Counted from the stretch's first letter, positions 51,454 through 60,934 are shown. The stretch: 64,000 nucleotides of DNA from Oleomonas cavernae (GCF_003590945.1 NZ_QYUK01000011.1:152001-216000); one strand, 5' to 3'. A program made the numbers and translations. The notes: a model not told the origin generated them from the letters alone.

Positions 51454-52479
51454 ATGTCGGAGGTGGCTATCGATCGCATCGAAGATCAGGTGCGGGCTGC
51501 CCTGTCCGCGGCAGAGGACGCCGAGGCGAGCCCGCAGGAGCGGGCCGAGATGCTGATGGAAATCGCCATCGGCCTTCAGCAACGCCCGAAGTCACCCGAT
51601 GCGCTGACGGCCGCCGTGGATCTCTACGACAAGGCGCTGTCGATCTGCCCCGCCGGCGAGGATTTGTTGCGGGCCAGGATCGTGGCGCGCCGGGGGACCG
51701 CGCTGCAGGCCGTGCCCGAGGAAGGCACCGCCTCGCTGGAGCAGGCGCGCAAGGCCTTCGACCAGGCGATCCCTGTCCTGGCCGAACTGGGCAGGCCCGA
51801 GGAAATCGCCGAAGCGGAAATGAACCTGGGTGTGGTGATCCAGAATCTGGCCGGCGCGGGGCGGGCCCGGATCACCGATGCGATCGCGGCCTACCAGCGT
51901 GCCTTGCGCACCTTCGAGCGGCGGCGCTTCCCGACGGAATTCGCCATCCTGCAGAACAATCTGGCCACGGCCTTCCTGTCGATCCCGATGACCGACGAGC
52001 GCGCCAAGATGCGCGAGGCGCTGGCCGTGCAGGCCTTCGAGGAAGGCTTGAAGGTGGTCAACCTGATCGACCATCCGACCGAATACGCCATGTTGCAGAA
52101 CAATCTCGGTAACGCGCTGCAATACGCCTCGTCGAGCCATGCGGTCGAAAACAACCTGCGTGCGCTCGATGCCTATGACGAGGCCTTGAAGGTGCGCAGC
52201 CGCGCCGACATGCCCGGCGAATATGCGAACACCATCGCCAACAAGGCGAACTGCCTGTGGAACCTGCCCGATGATCCGGCCAACCCGGAACATGGCAACC
52301 GAGCCAATCTGTTGCAGGCGAGGGCCTGCTATGCCGAGGCGCGCGAGATCTTCGTGGCCCAGGGCGAGTTGCAGAAGGCGCGGATCGTGGCGGAAGCCTG
52401 CGAGCAGGTCGAGCGGGAGCTGTTGGCGGCGCCCGCCGCCAACGGCGGCGGCATCACCGCCGTCGCCCGGACGATGTAA
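51454..52479 (+). CDS. TPR-repeat protein of the hydrogenase operon
   Basis: A 341-residue soluble helical protein with tetratricopeptide-type repeats: LTAAVDLYDKALSICP, LEQARKAFDQAIPVL, ITDAIAAYQRALRTFERRRFPTEFAILQNNLATAFL, and a near copy EGLKVVNLIDHPTEYAMLQNNLGNALQY, then LDAYDEALKVRSRADMPGEYANTIANKANC. GGGGGG precedes the ATG. It likely works as an assembly scaffold. An alternative GTG start five codons on is possible. No enzymatic motif is seen. Confidence 0.85.
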   Translation: MSEVAIDRIEDQVRAALSAAEDAEASPQERAEMLMEIAIGLQQRPKSPDALTAAVDLYDKALSICPAGEDLLRARIVARRGTALQAVPEEGTASLEQARKAFDQAIPVLAELGRPEEIAEAEMNLGVVIQNLAGAGRARITDAIAAYQRALRTFERRRFPTEFAILQNNLATAFLSIPMTDERAKMREALAVQAFEEGLKVVNLIDHPTEYAMLQNNLGNALQYASSSHAVENNLRALDAYDEALKVRSRADMPGEYANTIANKANCLWNLPDDPANPEHGNRANLLQARACYAEAREIFVAQGELQKARIVAEACEQVERELLAAPAANGGGITAVARTM

Positions 52480-52503
52480 TCTGAAAAGGAGCAAGGGCAT
52501 CAG

Positions 52504-52710
52504 ATGTTTGGCATTTCCATTGTTGGGGCGCTGATTGCGCTCGTGGTCGGATCCCTGGCCGCCATGCTGGCCGGCGCTGCCGTCGGCATCGCCATCGGCG
52601 GCAAGGCGCTCGGCAAGGAGCTGGCCGCGTTCATGGGCAGCTTCTATGGCCCCCTGGCCGGCGCCCCGGGCATCGTCATCGGCCTTGCCGCGCTGAGCGT
52701 GATCGGCTGA
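52504..52710 (+). CDS. Tiny Gly/Ala-rich membrane protein
   Basis: 68 residues, almost all hydrophobic: two helices (ISIVGALIALVVGSLAAMLAGAAVGIAIGG and GPLAGAPGIVIGLAALSVIG) around a short charged loop KALGKELAAF. Unrecognised. AAAGGAGCAAGGGC precedes it. With the next tiny gene it may anchor the cytoplasmic hydrogenase at the membrane or quinone pool. Confidence 0.7.
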   Translation: MFGISIVGALIALVVGSLAAMLAGAAVGIAIGGKALGKELAAFMGSFYGPLAGAPGIVIGLAALSVIG

Positions 52711-52721
52711 GGAGACGGGAT

Positions 52722-52946
52722 ATGTGGGATGTCGCCAAAAATTCCGTCAGCCTGTTCTTCGCCGGCAAGCTGTTCGCCGAGCCGGGCAAGGCCTATACGC
52801 AGATCGCGATCGGTATCGCCGTGACGGCGCTGCTGCTGGTCGGCATCGTCAAGATCGGCCTGCCCCTGTGGCTGGGCGGGCTGGCCGCCGGGCTGGCGGG
52901 CGGCGCCCTGCAACCTTATCTGTTTAAAGACCTGCGGTATCGCTGA
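52722..52946 (+). CDS. Tiny membrane protein, second of pair
   Basis: 74 residues with an amphipathic start (WDVAKNSVSLFFAGKLFAEPGKAYTQ) and two hydrophobic segments (IAIGIAVTALLLVGIVKIG; LWLGGLAAGLAGGALQPYLF). Unrecognised. GAGGAGACGG precedes the ATG, 11 bp after the previous gene. Same inferred membrane-anchoring context; no motif allows a firmer statement. Confidence 0.7.
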   Translation: MWDVAKNSVSLFFAGKLFAEPGKAYTQIAIGIAVTALLLVGIVKIGLPLWLGGLAAGLAGGALQPYLFKDLRYR

Positions 52947-52953
52947 GGTCGCC

Positions 52954-53829
52954 ATGAACGCGCCAGCCTCGCTGCCGACCCAACGCGACGACCTGACGGG
53001 ACTGGTCGGCGACATCCAGCATCTCGAAGCGATCTTCGAGACCTGGGGCGAGACCCAGCGCGGTGCGATCAGTGCCTATCGCCAGGCCATCGAGGCCCTG
53101 CACGGCGAGGCGCTGCGCCGGCTGGTGCGCGCGCTCAAGAGCGATCCCGCGGCGCTGGCCGCCATGAAGGACGCTCTGAGCGACGAGGTGGTCTATGCCG
53201 TCATGCGCCGCCTGGGCGTGGTCAAGGCCAGCCTGACGGAGCGGGTGGAGGCGGCGCTGGACAATGTGCGGCCGATGCTGGCCTCCCACGGCGGCGATGT
53301 CGAACTGGTCGCCATCCGGCCGCCGGCCATCGAAGTGCGCTTCGTCGGCGCCTGCGACAGTTGCCCGGCCTCGGCCCTGACCTTCCATTCGGGCGTGAAG
53401 AAAGCCGTGCAGGATGCCTGCCCGGAAATCACCGAGGTGCTGCAGGTCAAGGGCCTGGGCGGCGGGGCGTGCAAGGATGATGCCTTGCGTTTCGTCAGCC
53501 CCTTCGCCATCGACGCGGTCGGCCACTGGCGCCCTGTCGGCGTGCTGTCGGATATCCCCGAAGGCGGGGTGCGCGGGCTCGAACTCGACGGCGCGCCCAT
53601 CATTCTCTCGCGCCAGGGCGCGGTCGTCACCTGCTTCCAGAATGCCTGTGCCCACCTGGGTTTTTCGCTCGACGGTGGCACGATCAGGGACGGCATCATC
53701 GCCTGTCCGTTCCACGGTTTCCAATACGACCTGACCAGCGGCGAATGCCTGACCGCGCCGGAAGTGCAACTGCAACCCCATGCGGTGCGCGTCATCGGCG
53801 AGCGGGTCGAAGTGAGGCTCGCGCGCTAG
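52954..53829 (+). CDS. NifU-C/Rieske fusion protein
   Basis: A 291-residue fusion. The N-terminal 90 residues are helical and unassigned. A NifU-like scaffold domain follows (VEAALDNVRPMLASHGGDVELVAI, VRFVGACDSCPASALTFHSGVKKAV) with CxxC at about 133-136. The C-terminal domain is Rieske: CAHLGFSLDGGTIRDGIIACPFHGFQYDL (CxH...CxxH). It could build or pass Fe-S clusters and carry electrons from the hydrogenase to quinone. Similar fusions accompany group 2a hydrogenases, from memory. ATG 52954 overlaps nothing; 7 bp after the prior stop. Confidence 0.9.
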   Translation: MNAPASLPTQRDDLTGLVGDIQHLEAIFETWGETQRGAISAYRQAIEALHGEALRRLVRALKSDPAALAAMKDALSDEVVYAVMRRLGVVKASLTERVEAALDNVRPMLASHGGDVELVAIRPPAIEVRFVGACDSCPASALTFHSGVKKAVQDACPEITEVLQVKGLGGGACKDDALRFVSPFAIDAVGHWRPVGVLSDIPEGGVRGLELDGAPIILSRQGAVVTCFQNACAHLGFSLDGGTIRDGIIACPFHGFQYDLTSGECLTAPEVQLQPHAVRVIGERVEVRLAR

Positions 53830-53831
53830 CC

Positions 53832-55022
53832 ATGCAGATCTCGCTTCGCCCCGCCCGATCCCGCAACGCCCCCGTGTTGCCCCTGCCTGCCCCGTTGCTG
53901 GCATCGGAAGGCGCTCGCGTGATCCTGGGCGGCGATCCGGGGCTGGACGGCCTGGCGGCGCCGATCGTACCCGGTCCGGCCAGCCTGTTTGGCCCGCGCG
54001 GTGCCTGTCTGGCAGGCCCGGGCGGGCCGCTCTTCGTCTGCGACACCGGCCATCACCGCGTGCTGGGCTGGCACCGGGCACCGGCGACGGACGGCCAGCC
54101 CGCCGACTTCGTCCTGGGCCAGCCGGATTTTTCACGCGAAGGCCGCAATGCCAAGGGCGAGGTGACAGCCACCAGCCTGAATGTGCCCACCGGCATCGCG
54201 GCCGCCGACGGCATCCTGGCCGTGGCCGATGCCTGGAACCACCGCGTTCTCCTCTGGTTCGGGCTGCCCGAACGCGGCGGCCGTCCGGCCGACGTGGTGC
54301 TGGGCCAGGCCGATTTCAGCGGCGGGCTGATCAATCGCGGCAGCGACCAGGCCGCGGCCGATACGCTGAACTGGTGCTATGGCGTGGCCATCATCGACGG
54401 CCGCCTGCTGGTGGCCGACACCGGCAACCGCCGGGTGCTGGTGTGGGACACGATCCCGACCCGCAACGGCACGCCGGCCGACCTGGTGCTGGGCCAGCGC
54501 GGCCCGACCATCCGCGACGAGAATGCCGGCGCCGGCGCCAATGCCCTGGGCATGCGCTGGCCCCACGGTATCGCGATGCTGGACGGCCGGATCCTGGTCG
54601 CCGATGCCGGCGACAACCGGGTGATGGTGTGGAACCACCTGCCCCGGGCCGATGGTGTCCCCTGCGATTTCATGCTGGGCCAGGCCGACATGGCCGGCGT
54701 CGACCACAATCGCGCCGCCTATTACCCCACCGCCGGGGCCATGAACATGCCCTATGGCCTGGCTGTTCTGCAAGATCGCCTGGTGGTCGCCGATACCGCC
54801 AGTTCGCGCCTGCTGGGGTTCGAGGCGGGTGGTCTCGCCATGGGTGCCGAGGCGAGCCGCCTGGCCGGGCAGGCAAGCTTCGGCGACAAGGGCGACAACC
54901 GCTGGGGCTTTCCCGCCCGCGACAGCCTGTGCTGGCCCTATAACGTCGCCGCCTGCGAGAACACCCTAGTGGTCGCCGATTCCGGCAACAACCGCATCCT
55001 GTTGTGGGAGGCGGCGCCATGA
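53832..55022 (+). CDS. NHL-repeat beta-propeller protein
   Basis: 396 residues without a signal peptide. About six repeats of the type FVCDTGHHRVLGWHRAPATDGQPADFVLGQPDF, each pairing V(A)D(T/A)G-N-RV(L/M)VW with a ADxVLGQ unit, predict an NHL propeller. Such cytoplasmic propellers are protein-binding platforms. Its gene lies 2 bp after the Rieske fusion and overlaps hypF (ATGA). It recurs in group 2a operons but its role is unknown. Confidence 0.87.
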   Translation: MQISLRPARSRNAPVLPLPAPLLASEGARVILGGDPGLDGLAAPIVPGPASLFGPRGACLAGPGGPLFVCDTGHHRVLGWHRAPATDGQPADFVLGQPDFSREGRNAKGEVTATSLNVPTGIAAADGILAVADAWNHRVLLWFGLPERGGRPADVVLGQADFSGGLINRGSDQAAADTLNWCYGVAIIDGRLLVADTGNRRVLVWDTIPTRNGTPADLVLGQRGPTIRDENAGAGANALGMRWPHGIAMLDGRILVADAGDNRVMVWNHLPRADGVPCDFMLGQADMAGVDHNRAAYYPTAGAMNMPYGLAVLQDRLVVADTASSRLLGFEAGGLAMGAEASRLAGQASFGDKGDNRWGFPARDSLCWPYNVAACENTLVVADSGNNRILLWEAAP

Positions 55023-57421
55023 GCCTTCAGCCCCACCTTGTGGAACCGCAGGAGAGCTTTGCGATCCGCGTGCGCGGCCGAGTCCAGGGCGTGGGATTCC
55101 GTCCGACCGTGTGGCGGTTCGCCCGCGACCTGGCCCTCTCGGGCGAGGTGCTGAACGACGCCGAAGGCGTGCTGATCCGTGTCAACGGGGCGCGGGCGGC
55201 GGTCGATGCCCTGATCGGCCGCCTGCACCGCGAGCCGCCGCCGCTGGCCCGCATCGACAGTGTCGAGACCTGGCCGATCGCCGAGGTGGCCGCCGACGGT
55301 TTCAGCGTTGTCGAGAGTGCCCCGGGTGCCGCCCATACCCAGGTCGCGCCCGATGCCCTGGTCTGCGCTGCCTGCGCCGCCGAGATCGCCGATCCGTTCA
55401 GCCGGCGTTATCGCTACCCCTTTACCAACTGCACTCATTGCGGCCCGCGGTTCAGCATCGTGCGGGGCATTCCCTACGACCGGGTGACCACCACCATGGC
55501 GCCCTTCGGCCTGTGCACGGATTGCCTGGCCGAATACCGCGACCCCGCCGATCGCCGTTTCCAGGCCCAGGCCATCGCCTGCCACGCCTGCGGCCCCCGG
55601 GCCAGGCTGGTGCGCCTCGACGGCCGGGCGGTGAGCTTCGAACAGCACTCGATGCTCGACGATGTCGACGCGGTGTGCAGCCTGTTGCAGAAGGGCGAGA
55701 TCGTCGCCATCAAGGGCCTGGGCGGTTACCACCTGGCCTGCGATGCGACACGGGCCGATGTCGTCGCCCGGTTGCGCGAGCGCAAACGGCGCCATGCCAA
55801 GCCGTTCGCCCTGATGGCCCGCGACCTGGATATCGTTCGGCGTTACTGCTCGGTCGATGCGGCCGAGGCGGCGGCGCTGGCAAGCCCCGAGGCGCCGATC
55901 GTGCTGCTGCGGGCCGACGGCCCGGCCAGGTTGCCCGAGGCCGTCGCGCCCGGCTTGGGCCTGCTGGGCTTCATGCTGCCGACCACGCCCCTGCACCGGC
56001 TGATCCTCAGGCGCATGGAACGGCCGGTGGTGATGACCAGCGGCAACCTCTCCGACGAGCCGCAGGTAACCGACGACGTGGCGGCGCGCGAGCGGCTGGG
56101 CGGCATCGCCGCCTTCGCCCTGATGCACGACCGTGCCATTGCCAACCGGGTCGATGATTCCGTGGTGCGCCTGTCGGGCGGGGCGATCCGCGTGCTGCGG
56201 CGGGCGCGCGGCTTTGCGCCGGCGCCGATCGCCCTGCCGCCCGGCTTCGAGTCGGCGCCGCCGGTGCTTGCCTATGGCGGGGAGTTGAAGGCGACCTTCT
56301 GCCTGCTGAAGGACGGCGAGGCGATCGTCTCCCAGCATATCGGCGATCTGGAGGAGGGGGCGGCTTTCGACGACTATGGCCGCAACCTGGAGCTCTATGC
56401 CCATCTGTTCGATCATGCGCCGGCGGTGCTGGCGGCGGATCGCCACCCCGAATACCTCTCGACCAAGCAGGCGCTGGCGCGGGCCGCGGCGGAAGCGCTG
56501 CCCCTGGCACAGGTGCAGCACCATCACGCCCATGTCGCCGCCTGCCTGGCCGAGAACGGCCGGCCGCTGGAGGCCGCCCCCGTGCTGGGCATCGTGCTCG
56601 ACGGCCTGGGCTATGGCGACGATGGGGCGATCTGGGGCGGCGAATTCCTGCTGGCCGACTATCGCGGGTACCAGCGATTGGGCACCCTCAAGCCGGTCGC
56701 CATGCCGGGCGGGGCCCAGGCGGCGCGCGAGCCCTGGCGCAACCTCTATGCCCACCTGATGGCCGAGATGGGCTGGCCCGCCTTCGCCATGAACTTTGCC
56801 GAACTCGAGGTGTACCAGGCCCTGTCGCAGCGCCCGCGCGCCAGCTTTGATGCCATGATCCGTGATGGCCGCTTCGCCCCCAGGGCCTCGTCCTGCGGCC
56901 GCCTGTTCGATGCCGTCGCCGCCGCCCTGGGCCTGTGCCGCGACCGCCAGGCCTATGAGGGGCAGGCGGCGATGATGCTGGAGGCGAGCGTCGACGCGCA
57001 GGCGCTGGCGGACGAGGACGAGGCGCTGGCCTATCCCTTCACCATCCCGCTGCTGCCCGAGACCAGGATGCCCTATCTGGAACCGCTGGCGATGTGGAAC
57101 GCCCTGTTGGGCGACCTGATCCTGAAGACGCCGCCGGGCGTGATCGCCGCGCGCTTCCACCGCGGCTTGGCCAAGGGCGTTGCGGCCATGGCGGACAAGC
57201 TCGCCGGCGGTGAGGGCGAGGTGCGGCGCTTCGATACCGTCGCCCTGTCGGGCGGCTGCTTCCAGAACCGGGTGCTGTTCGAGGAAGTCGCCCGGCGCCT
57301 GGTCGCGCAGGGCTTCCAGGTGCTTTCCCATGCCCGCGTGCCGGCCAACGACGGCGGCCTGGCCCTGGGCCAGGCGGCGGTCGCCGCCGCCCTTTCGATT
57401 GGAGACCGGCCATGTGCCTAG
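55019..57421 (+). CDS. hypF: Carbamoyltransferase HypF
   Basis: An 800-residue maturation enzyme that turns carbamoyl phosphate into the thiocyanate/cyanide precursor for the NiFe site. Acylphosphatase domain RVRGRVQGVGFRPTVWRFA; zinc fingers CAACAAE, CTHCGPRF, CTDCLAEY, CHACGP; YrdC-like domain IKGLGGYHLACDA; Kae1-like domain with QHHHAHVAACLAENG and LSGGCFQNRVLFEEVARRL. All are present in family order and length is usual. It overlaps both neighbours. Confidence 0.95.
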   Translation: MSLQPHLVEPQESFAIRVRGRVQGVGFRPTVWRFARDLALSGEVLNDAEGVLIRVNGARAAVDALIGRLHREPPPLARIDSVETWPIAEVAADGFSVVESAPGAAHTQVAPDALVCAACAAEIADPFSRRYRYPFTNCTHCGPRFSIVRGIPYDRVTTTMAPFGLCTDCLAEYRDPADRRFQAQAIACHACGPRARLVRLDGRAVSFEQHSMLDDVDAVCSLLQKGEIVAIKGLGGYHLACDATRADVVARLRERKRRHAKPFALMARDLDIVRRYCSVDAAEAAALASPEAPIVLLRADGPARLPEAVAPGLGLLGFMLPTTPLHRLILRRMERPVVMTSGNLSDEPQVTDDVAARERLGGIAAFALMHDRAIANRVDDSVVRLSGGAIRVLRRARGFAPAPIALPPGFESAPPVLAYGGELKATFCLLKDGEAIVSQHIGDLEEGAAFDDYGRNLELYAHLFDHAPAVLAADRHPEYLSTKQALARAAAEALPLAQVQHHHAHVAACLAENGRPLEAAPVLGIVLDGLGYGDDGAIWGGEFLLADYRGYQRLGTLKPVAMPGGAQAAREPWRNLYAHLMAEMGWPAFAMNFAELEVYQALSQRPRASFDAMIRDGRFAPRASSCGRLFDAVAAALGLCRDRQAYEGQAAMMLEASVDAQALADEDEALAYPFTIPLLPETRMPYLEPLAMWNALLGDLILKTPPGVIAARFHRGLAKGVAAMADKLAGGEGEVRRFDTVALSGGCFQNRVLFEEVARRLVAQGFQVLSHARVPANDGGLALGQAAVAAALSIGDRPCA

Positions 57422-57693
57422 GAATTCCCGGCCGCATCGTGGCTATCGACGATCCCGTGCGCAAGCTGGCCACGGTCGATGTCAGCGGGGTGCGGCGGCA
57501 GGTCAACATCGCCTGCATCGTCGACGAGAACCATTCGGTCGCGTCCTGCGTCGGCGACTGGGTCCTGGTTCATGTCGGCTTTGCCATGAGTCGGATCAAC
57601 GAGGCCCAGGCGGCCGAGACCCTGAAGATCCTGGTGGAACTGGGCGAGGCGCAGGCCGAGATCGAGGCCATGCGCCGGTCGGCCGCGGGCTGA
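57412..57693 (+). CDS. hypC: Hydrogenase assembly chaperone HypC
   Basis: 93 residues beginning MCLGIPGRIVAIDD, with the essential Cys2 that carries the Fe(CN)2CO unit, then VGDWVLVHVGFAMSRINEAQAAETL. It overlaps the end of hypF by 10 bp. It hands the Fe complex, built with HypD, to the large subunit. Confidence 0.95.
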   Translation: MCLGIPGRIVAIDDPVRKLATVDVSGVRRQVNIACIVDENHSVASCVGDWVLVHVGFAMSRINEAQAAETLKILVELGEAQAEIEAMRRSAAG

Positions 57694-57705
57694 GGGAGGC
57701 GGATC

Positions 57706-58395
57706 ATGTCGACGCAGACCGAACTCCAGGCACTCTACCCCTTCCTGCACGGCAAGCCGCAGGACGCCCGCCGGCTCGACGCCGCGCTCTTGTCCTCGAT
57801 CGCCGAGAAGGCGCGGGACTCGCGCGAGGCCAATGCGCGCTTCTTCGAGACCCAGGCGGATACGCTGCTGGCCATTGCCCGCACCATCGCCCTGACCTAT
57901 CGCCGCAACGGCCGGCTGTTTGCCATGGGCAATGGCGGCTCCAGTTGCGACGCTGCCCATGTCACGGTCGAATTCGTCCACCCGGTGACCGCCGGCCGGC
58001 CGGCCCTGGCCGCGATCAACTTGGTGGCCGATGTCGCCCAGATGACGGCGGTTGGTAATGATGTGGGTTTCGAGCATGTTTTCCTGCGCCAGTTGGGCGC
58101 CCTGGGGCGGGCCGGCGATGCCCTGGTCGGCTTTTCCACCAGCGGCAATTCGGCCAACCTCCTCGCGACCTTCGCCAAGGCGCGGGAGATGGACATTGCC
58201 ACCGTCGGTTTTTGCGGCGGCAGCGGCGGGCGGATGGCGGCCGCCGGCGTGCTCGACCATTGCGTGGTGGTGCCCACCAGTTCGATCCACCGCACCCAGG
58301 AATGCCACGTCACCGCTTATCATATCGTCTGGGACCTGGTGCATACCTTGCTGGCCGACGACCGCGGCTCGGCGGCGATGGGAGTGAGCCCATGA
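57706..58395 (+). CDS. SIS-domain (GmhA-like) sugar-phosphate isomerase protein within hyp operon
   Basis: 229 residues of the DiaA/GmhA SIS family: NGRLFAMGNGGSSCDAAHVTVEFVHP, NDVGFEHVFLRQLGALGRAGDALVGFSTSGNSANLLATF and VPTSSIHRTQECHVTAYHIVWDLVH. GmhA isomerises sedoheptulose-7-phosphate. Here it is wedged between hypC and hypD with overlaps, so a hydrogenase-linked role is likelier than lipopolysaccharide heptose synthesis. I recall such genes in other group 2a clusters; the true substrate is unknown. Confidence 0.87.
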   Translation: MSTQTELQALYPFLHGKPQDARRLDAALLSSIAEKARDSREANARFFETQADTLLAIARTIALTYRRNGRLFAMGNGGSSCDAAHVTVEFVHPVTAGRPALAAINLVADVAQMTAVGNDVGFEHVFLRQLGALGRAGDALVGFSTSGNSANLLATFAKAREMDIATVGFCGGSGGRMAAAGVLDHCVVVPTSSIHRTQECHVTAYHIVWDLVHTLLADDRGSAAMGVSP

Positions 58396-59522
58396 AATAT
58401 GTCGACGAATTCCGCGACCGCGACAAGGCGCGCAGCCTGATCCGTGAGATCGAGGCCGTGGTCGCCACCATCGAGGTGGCCAGGCACCGGCCGATCAACA
58501 TCATGGAAGTGTGCGGCGGCCACACCCATTCGATCTTCCGCTACGGCCTGGAAGGCATGTTGCCCAGGCAAATCGAACTCATCCACGGGCCGGGCTGCCC
58601 GGTCTGCGTGCTACCCATGGGCCGGGTCGACGATTGCGTCGCCATCGCCGAGACGCCGGGGGTGATCTTTGCCACCTTCGGCGATGCCATGCGCGTGCCC
58701 GGCTCGCGCAAGAGCCTGCTCCAGGCCAAGGCCGAGGGCGCCGACGTGCGCATGGTCTATTCGCCCCTGGATGCCCTGGCCCTGGCCCGGCAGAACCCCG
58801 AGCACGAGGTGGTGTTCTTCGCCCTGGGCTTCGAGACCACCATGCCCTCCACCGCCCTGACCATTCTGGAGGCCGAGGCGGAGGGCATCGCCAATTTCTC
58901 GGTCTTCTGCAACCACATCACCATCGTGCCCACGATCAAGGCGATCCTGGACAGCCCGGACCTGCAGCTCGACGGTTTCCTGGGGCCGGGCCATGTCTCG
59001 ATGGTGATTGGCAACGCGCCCTATGAATTCATCGCCCGGCACTATCGCCGGCCGCTGGTGGTCGCCGGCTTCGAGCCCCTGGACATATTGCAGTCGATCT
59101 GGATGGTCCTGAAGCAGATCAAGGAGGGCCGGGCGCAGATCGAGAACCAGTATGCCCGCATCGTGCCCGACGGCGGCAATGCCCCAGCCCTGCATGCGGT
59201 TTCGCGCGTCTACGAGCTGCGTGAATTCTTCGAATGGCGGGGCCTGGGCTCGATCGATCATTCGGGCGTGCGCCTGCGGCCGGCCTATGCCGCCTTCGAT
59301 GCCGAACGGCGCTTCGCCCTGCCCAATGTGACCATTGCCGATCCCAAGTCGTGCCAATGCGGCGAGGTGCTGAAAGGCGTGATCAAGCCGTGGCAGTGCA
59401 AGGTTTTCGGCACCGCCTGCACGCCCGAGACGCCGCTGGGCGCCTTGATGGTGTCCTCGGAAGGCGCCTGCGCCGCGCACTACCAGTACGGCGGCGAGCA
59501 CGTACAGCGGGGGGCGGCATGA
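58392..59522 (+). CDS. hypD: Hydrogenase maturation protein HypD
   Basis: A 376-residue Fe-S scaffold that assembles Fe(CN)2CO with HypC. It has [39 protein letters not shown], the FETTMPST and [10 protein letters not shown] segments and the C-terminal cluster-binding [29 protein letters not shown] 58392 overlaps the SIS gene stop and its own stop overlaps hypE. Confidence 0.95.
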   Translation: MKYVDEFRDRDKARSLIREIEAVVATIEVARHRPINIMEVCGGHTHSIFRYGLEGMLPRQIELIHGPGCPVCVLPMGRVDDCVAIAETPGVIFATFGDAMRVPGSRKSLLQAKAEGADVRMVYSPLDALALARQNPEHEVVFFALGFETTMPSTALTILEAEAEGIANFSVFCNHITIVPTIKAILDSPDLQLDGFLGPGHVSMVIGNAPYEFIARHYRRPLVVAGFEPLDILQSIWMVLKQIKEGRAQIENQYARIVPDGGNAPALHAVSRVYELREFFEWRGLGSIDHSGVRLRPAYAAFDAERRFALPNVTIADPKSCQCGEVLKGVIKPWQCKVFGTACTPETPLGALMVSSEGACAAHYQYGGEHVQRGAA

Positions 59523-60584
59523 ACGTCATGGCGATGCCCCGGCCGCGGCCGCTGGGCCGGCTTCAGGTGCCGACGGTGACCCTGGCCCACGGCGGCGGCG
59601 GCAAGGCGATGAAGGACCTGATCGACGATGTCTTCGTGTCGGCCTTCGACAATGCCCTGCTGGCGGGCCTGGAGGACCAGGCGCGTATCGATCTGGTCGC
59701 CCTGGCGGCGCAGGGCGACCGGCTGGCCTTCACCACCGATTCCTATGTGGTCGATCCCCTGTTCTTCCCCGGCGGCGACATCGGCAAGCTGGCCGTCTGC
59801 GGCACGGTGAACGACCTCGCCGTGGGCGGCGCCGTGCCCCTGCACCTCGCCTGTGCCGTGATCATCGAGGAAGGCATGCCGGTCGACACCTTGCGCCGGA
59901 TCGCCCAATCGATGGGGACGACGGCGCAGGCAGCCGGCGTGCAGATCGTCACCGGCGATACCAAGGTGGTGCCGCGCGGCTGCTGCGACAAACTGTTCAT
60001 CACCACCACCGGCATCGGCGTCATCCGCCGGGCCTGAACCTCGGCGCCGACCGGGCGCAGGAAGGCGACGTGGTGCTGGTGAACGGGCGGCTGGGCGATC
60101 ATGGCGCGGCGATTCTGTGCGCGCGGGGCGACATGGCCCTGACCAGTGCGGTGGAAAGCGATTGCGCGCCCCTGCACGGGTTGATCGCCGGCCTGCTGGC
60201 GGCGGCACCGCAGACCCGCTTCCTGCGCGATGCGACGCGGGGTGGGGTGGCGACCGTCCTGAACGAACTGGCCCAGGCCTCGGCCGTGGCGATCGAGATC
60301 GAGGAGGCGGCGACGCCGATCTGCGACGAGGTGCGCGGCTTTTGCGAAATCCTGGGGCTCGACCCGCTCTACCTCGCCAACGAGGGCAAGATGGTGATCG
60401 TGGTCCCGCCCCAGGAGGCCGACACCGCCTTGGACGCGATGCGGGGCCATCCCCTCGGCCGCGATGCCTGTGCGATCGGGCGCATTACCAAGGGCCATGC
60501 GGGACGGGTCGCGATGAAGACCGTGTTCGGGGCCAGCGCATCGTCGACATGCTGGTCGGCGAGCAATTGCCGCGCATCTGCTGA
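59519..60584 (+). CDS. hypE: Hydrogenase maturation protein HypE (two frameshifts)
   Basis: A PurM-like enzyme that dehydrates the HypF-carbamoylated C-terminal Cys to thiocyanate. The first frame reads [54 protein letters not shown] and ends [10 protein letters not shown] at TGA 60035. One more C near 60026-60032 gives [22 protein letters not shown] and continues. A second slip at the four-G run 60529-60532 needs one G to reach [18 protein letters not shown], the essential C-terminal Cys. Repaired length is about 355 residues, normal. As written it would be inactive. Confidence 0.92.
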
Positions 60585-60595
60585 CGGAGGCGGCC

Positions 60596-60934
60596 GTGCA
60601 CGAGCTCAGCATCACCCGCAATATCGTCGCGATCGTGGCCGAGGCCGCGAAGGGCCGCCCGGTCGACCGGGTGACGTTGGAGGTCGGCCGGCTCAGCGGT
60701 GTGATGAGCACAGCCATCGCCTTCTGCTTCGACGTGGTGGCCAAGGGCACGGCGCTGGAAGCGGCGCAACTGCAGATCAAGGAGATCGACGGCCGTGCCC
60801 GTTGCCACGATTGCGGCGACGAGTTCGACACGCCGGATCTCTACACGTCCTGTCCCTGCGGTTCGCACCGCTTCACCCGGCTGCGGGGCGAGGAACTGAA
60901 GATAAAAACCATGGAATTGAGGGAGGTCGCCTGA
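60596..60934 (+). CDS. hypA: Nickel metallochaperone HypA
   Basis: 112 residues starting with GTG as (M)[17 protein letters not shown], whose His2 binds Ni, and a zinc finger RCHDCGDEF followed by CPCGSHRF (CxxC...CxC). GGAGGCGGCC precedes the start. It delivers nickel with HypB. The stop overlaps the hypB start by one base. Confidence 0.95.
   Translation: MHELSITRNIVAIVAEAAKGRPVDRVTLEVGRLSGVMSTAIAFCFDVVAKGTALEAAQLQIKEIDGRARCHDCGDEFDTPDLYTSCPCGSHRFTRLRGEELKIKTMELREVA

Noticed and set aside
60035-60037. TGA in hypE as a selenocysteine codon
   Set aside because: Homology continues in a shifted frame rather than after the TGA in the same frame, and no Sec insertion element is seen.
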